Source: Bacteroidota bacterium | GTDB lineage: Bacteria; Bacteroidota; Bacteroidia; Chitinophagales; Chitinophagaceae | Length of the DNA: 7,365 nt | NCBI GenBank assembly: GCA_023436425.1 | Contig: JAEZJD010000021.1 | Span: 1 to 7,365 of the forward strand | Reading direction: 5' to 3' | Shown: positions 5,683 through 7,365 of the stretch, in pieces | How positions within the stretch are numbered: position 1 is the first letter of the stretch | Layout of the letters: every line of letters starts with the position of its first letter | Translations under genes and position numbers: made by a program | Notes under the pieces: generated by a model | What the model was told of the DNA's origin: nothing | What the model saw: only the letters and a program-made list of their open reading frames with translations | The model's database searches: none

Positions 5683-6393
5683 ATGAAAAAGGTGCTCTTT
5701 GCTTCCGTTCTCCTGCTTTTTTTCTCTGCTGTTGAAGCGCAAAAGGTAATTAACGATCCCAATGTTCAGGTGCGAACGGCGCAAAGTTTTCACGGCATTT
5801 CTGTTGCCGGCGGTATTGATCTTTATGTTTCCTATGGCGATGAAGCCGTGGCAGTGAGTGCCTCCAGACCAGAGTTCCGCGACCGGATTAAGACAGAAGT
5901 TGAGAATGGCATTTTGAAAATCAATTACGATCACAAGAACGGTGTAAATATTTCCGGAGAAAAAAAATTGCGGGCTTATGTTTCCTACAAAACGCTTAAC
6001 AGTTTGGCAGCTTTTGGCGGAAGCGATATAACGGTGGACGGCACAATAAAAACTTCTTCTCTCAAGATAAATATATCAGGCGGCAGCGACTTTACAGGCA
6101 AAGTGGATGTAAACGAACTTGTAGTGAATCAGTCAGGTGGCGCTGATGTAAAAATATCCGGAACCGCCACAAAGGCTTCGGTTGACGCCATGGGCGGCAG
6201 CGATTTTAGTGGCTACGGGCTCACTACAGAAGTATGCGACATAGAAGCGAGCGGCGGTTGCGACGTTGAAATAACTGCGAGCAAAGAGTTATCTGCCAAA
6301 GCAACAGGAGCAAGCGATATCAGCTACAAAGGAAAACCTGCCTTGAAGGAAGTAAAAGCATCAGGGGCAAGCAGCGTTTCTGCAAAGTCATGA
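5683..6393 (+). CDS. Exported GIN-domain (DUF2807) beta-helix protein
   Basis: Starting at the ATG at 5683 the protein has 236 residues and opens with a classical signal peptide, MKKVLFASVLLLFFSAVEA, with likely cleavage before QK. A start at 5635 is also open but would put 16 non-signal residues in front and is rejected. The mature part is a repeated, Gly/Ser/Asp-rich beta-helix typical of the Bacteroidota head GIN (DUF2807) family. It has GGSD-like turns at residues 112, 133, 152, 171, 191, 209 and 228, that is, one every 18-21 residues, preceded by GGID at 43. There is no lipobox Cys, so it should be periplasmic or secreted, not lipid-anchored. The family has been described as putative adhesin-like, but its function is not established. 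It is transcribed divergently from the riboswitch-receptor unit and convergently with the protease gene, so it appears monocistronic. Confidence 0.88.
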   Translation: MKKVLFASVLLLFFSAVEAQKVINDPNVQVRTAQSFHGISVAGGIDLYVSYGDEAVAVSASRPEFRDRIKTEVENGILKINYDHKNGVNISGEKKLRAYVSYKTLNSLAAFGGSDITVDGTIKTSSLKINISGGSDFTGKVDVNELVVNQSGGADVKISGTATKASVDAMGGSDFSGYGLTTEVCDIEASGGCDVEITASKELSAKATGASDISYKGKPALKEVKASGASSVSAKS

Positions 6394-6461
6394 TGAGGCA
6401 AAGTTGTCGATGGTCATTGTGAATTGCCGCTTGTTTTAACATATTTACTGTTCCCCCTTAA

Positions 6462-7349
6462 CTATTCACTCTCGAAATACTTCACGCTATTTTCGCGGAG
6501 GAAGTTCTTGATTACTTCTGCATGAAGACACCAGCCTACGTGTAGAAAAGGCTGATAATGTGAAATCTTAATCCGTTCTGCATTTGCAACAATCTCGCGA
6601 TTGTGCATATCAAAGCCAAGGTGAAGGTGATTGGTTGCATACTGCATACCGTAAACAATTCCGTTGCTATCGAATAGCGGACCGCCGCTCTGTCCCTTTA
6701 ATCCCGGGGTGCTCATTTCAATTCCAAAAACTCCGTTTTCATCGGCAAGATGTCGGGTTACCATCCCTTCAATAGGAAAACGTGGCGTGCCGCTGACCCC
6801 TTGTTGCGTCCACTCAATCGTATCCGTAGAGGCATTGTATTGAAAGTTTTGAAATTCAGGAAAAGGAAACCCGAGGCGGCAAAGAAATGTTCCTTGCTTT
6901 ATTTCATTCCCTGTTTTTAGAAATTTTGCATAAGAGCTGTACAACAGGTTCTTTGGATTTACCAACTTCACTATTGCAAGGTCATATTTTGGATGCGGAA
7001 TCACCTGTACGGCATCGAAGGCTTCAGCACAGCTAAACCGTACCAGCAATTGCGCCAACGGATTTGTTTCGAAACCAAATTGCTGAAGTAATTCCTTCAC
7101 TTTCTTATTGTAATTGCCACCTTTTTGCAATAATTCTTTTTGATTGCGGAACTGTGAGTATTTCTCAGCAAGACTTTGTGAAAAAGGAATCAACTGCGCC
7201 ACGTGGTTGCACGTAACCGCCACTCCTTCGTCATTCACAAAAAACATCGTGGCTGCACCCGGCCGCACTGTGGAGCTTCCGTATGCCCTGTCAATAGTTT
7301 GGATGGGAGACGTAAATTTTGCTACTTCCTCAATTGCCTTTACAAACAT
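6462..7349 (-). CDS. Trypsin-like serine protease, probably cytoplasmic
   Basis: From the ATG at 7349 the product has 295 residues. The trypsin (S1/PA clan) triad is complete: His49 in VTCNHVAQ, Asp123 in HPKYDLAIVKL, and Ser221 in KGQSGGPLFDSNG, followed by the strand IVYGMQYA. The His-Asp distance of 74 residues is longer than the roughly 45 of trypsin; the extra part (about residues 57-102) is charged and looks helical. There is no signal peptide, transmembrane segment or PDZ domain, so it differs from DegP/HtrA proteins and is likely to act in the cytoplasm unless the N-terminus is longer. An in-frame TTG lies 9 bases upstream and the frame stays open to the window edge, so an upstream start outside the window cannot be excluded. 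The ATG is preferred because the fold begins soon after it. Substrate is unknown. It is convergent with the GIN-domain gene across a 68-base gap. Confidence 0.85.
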   Translation of the reverse strand: MFVKAIEEVAKFTSPIQTIDRAYGSSTVRPGAATMFFVNDEGVAVTCNHVAQLIPFSQSLAEKYSQFRNQKELLQKGGNYNKKVKELLQQFGFETNPLAQLLVRFSCAEAFDAVQVIPHPKYDLAIVKLVNPKNLLYSSYAKFLKTGNEIKQGTFLCRLGFPFPEFQNFQYNASTDTIEWTQQGVSGTPRFPIEGMVTRHLADENGVFGIEMSTPGLKGQSGGPLFDSNGIVYGMQYATNHLHLGFDMHNREIVANAERIKISHYQPFLHVGWCLHAEVIKNFLRENSVKYFESE

Positions 7350-7365
7350 GGGCAGCAAATTACAC

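Noticed and set aside
5487..5762. Minus-strand open reading frame of 91 codons across the riboswitch.
   Set aside because: It runs through the TPP aptamer and into the start of the GIN-domain gene on the other strand, has no protein-like features, and is best explained as non-coding leader RNA.
6397..6440. GGCAA ... TTGCC inverted repeat with a T-rich tail in the gap after the GIN-domain gene, a possible terminator.
   Set aside because: The stem is 5 base pairs around a 22-base loop, too weak to call.
6584..6775. Plus-strand open reading frame of 63 codons inside the protease region.
   Set aside because: It is antisense to the protease frame that carries the complete catalytic triad, and shows no protein features of its own.

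Overview
The window looks like a chromosomal segment of a Bacteroidota bacterium, probably of the Chitinophagaceae or a related lineage (the family-level placement is inference). Supporting signs are a SusC-era style cell envelope gene set (TonB-dependent receptor, type II-signal lipoprotein with an acidic patch after the lipid cysteine, exported GIN/DUF2807 protein), no Shine-Dalgarno sequences in front of the starts, and three exact matches to the Bacteroidota -7 promoter element TAnnTTTG placed correctly upstream of genes.

Layout, left to right. (1) 1-652, minus: N-terminal 217 residues of a lipoprotein that runs off the left edge. (2) 653-737: an 85-base divergent regulatory region holding a perfect 9-6-9 inverted repeat that covers the mntR promoter, plus a 12-base palindrome close to the lipoprotein start. 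(3) 738-3270, plus: a two-gene operon, a three-domain DtxR/MntR-type metal repressor overlapping by 8 bases an Nramp (MntH) metal transporter that carries a C-terminal universal stress protein domain. (4) 3271-5418, minus: a TonB-dependent outer-membrane receptor whose stop codon directly abuts the mntH stop. (5) 5419-5682: its leader, with a clear thiamin pyrophosphate (TPP) riboswitch on the minus strand, a short repeat region between riboswitch and start, and a promoter upstream of the riboswitch. (6) 5683-6393, plus: exported GIN-domain beta-helix protein. (7) 6394-6461: short convergent gap. (8) 6462-7349, minus: trypsin-like serine protease without a signal peptide.

How the parts work together. 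The mntR-mntH pair forms a self-contained manganese circuit: the repressor most likely binds the inverted repeat in front of its own operon and shuts off both itself and the importer when metal is plentiful. The receptor gene is a separate unit: the riboswitch indicates that it imports thiamin or a related compound across the outer membrane and is switched off by TPP. The lipoprotein, GIN protein and protease have no visible functional link to these two units. I saw no tRNA, rRNA, CRISPR array, insertion sequence or phage gene. Nothing here is clearly a new system; the most noteworthy items are the Nramp-UspA fusion under an operator that swallows its promoter, and the riboswitch-controlled solitary receptor.
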